Of a DNA stretch of 5,287 nucleotides, positions 5,286 to 5,287 are shown one piece after another (position 1 is the first letter of the stretch; every line of letters starts with the position of its first letter). The position numbers and the translations under genes are program-made. Under the pieces are notes generated by a model, which had not been told where the DNA came from, searched no databases, and was given only the letters and a program-made list of their open reading frames with translations. Source of the DNA: DASQWC01 sp035640475 (lineage in GTDB: Bacteria > Actinomycetota > JAICYB01); the NCBI GenBank assembly GCA_035640475.1, contig DASQWC010000076.1:1-5287 (forward strand), given 5' to 3'.

Positions 5286-5287
5286 GT

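Noticed and set aside
4407..5287. Regularly spaced direct repeats as a possible CRISPR array
   Set aside because: The period is 219-222 bp, all in frame within a coding sequence, with no short repeat/spacer structure.

Overview
The window looks like chromosomal DNA from a high-GC actinobacterium. The clearest lineage marker is a DUF3107-type small protein, a family known mainly from Actinobacteria. GTG and TTG starts, 4-bp or zero-base gene junctions and possible leaderless promoters fit the same picture. A Thermoleophilia-like or other deep actinobacterial lineage is a guess only.

Layout: (1) 2-292 (+) is the 3' end of an OmpR/PhoB-type response regulator, with only the winged-helix DNA-binding domain inside the window. 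(2) 293-352 is a short convergent intergenic region. It holds a GGGGTCAGACCCC palindrome flanked by 10-bp direct repeats and may act as a terminator. (3) 1902-353 (-) is a compact three-gene operon: methylmalonyl-CoA epimerase, a DUF3107-like protein, and a divergent, shortened YchF/OLA1-like P-loop protein. The first junction is a GTGA overlap. The second is a TAG stop followed directly by a TTG start in the same frame. (4) 1903-1925 is a 23-bp divergent intergenic region with overlapping -10-like hexamers. (5) 1926-2900 (+) is a cysteine hydrolase of the isochorismatase/nicotinamidase superfamily. (6) 2901-2966 is a convergent intergenic region with an 11-bp perfect GC-rich hairpin. (7) 5285-2967 (-) is the C-terminal 772 residues of a large, probably secreted protein. 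It carries four tandem 73-74 residue MBG/Ig-like repeats, two further Ig-like modules and a distinct C-terminal domain, and its 5' end lies beyond the right edge.

The metabolic and housekeeping genes (1-2900) are ordinary in content but very tightly packed. The repeat protein is accessory or cell-surface in character. Its repeats are nearly identical at DNA level in a mosaic way: the first two share one half, the last two the other half. That suggests ongoing homogenisation by recombination. I see no mobile element gene, CRISPR array, tRNA or rRNA. No new multi-gene system is evident. The points most worth a second look are the degenerate YchF-like protein with its in-frame stop/start junction, the repeat mosaic, the minimal divergent promoter, and the direct-repeat-flanked palindrome.
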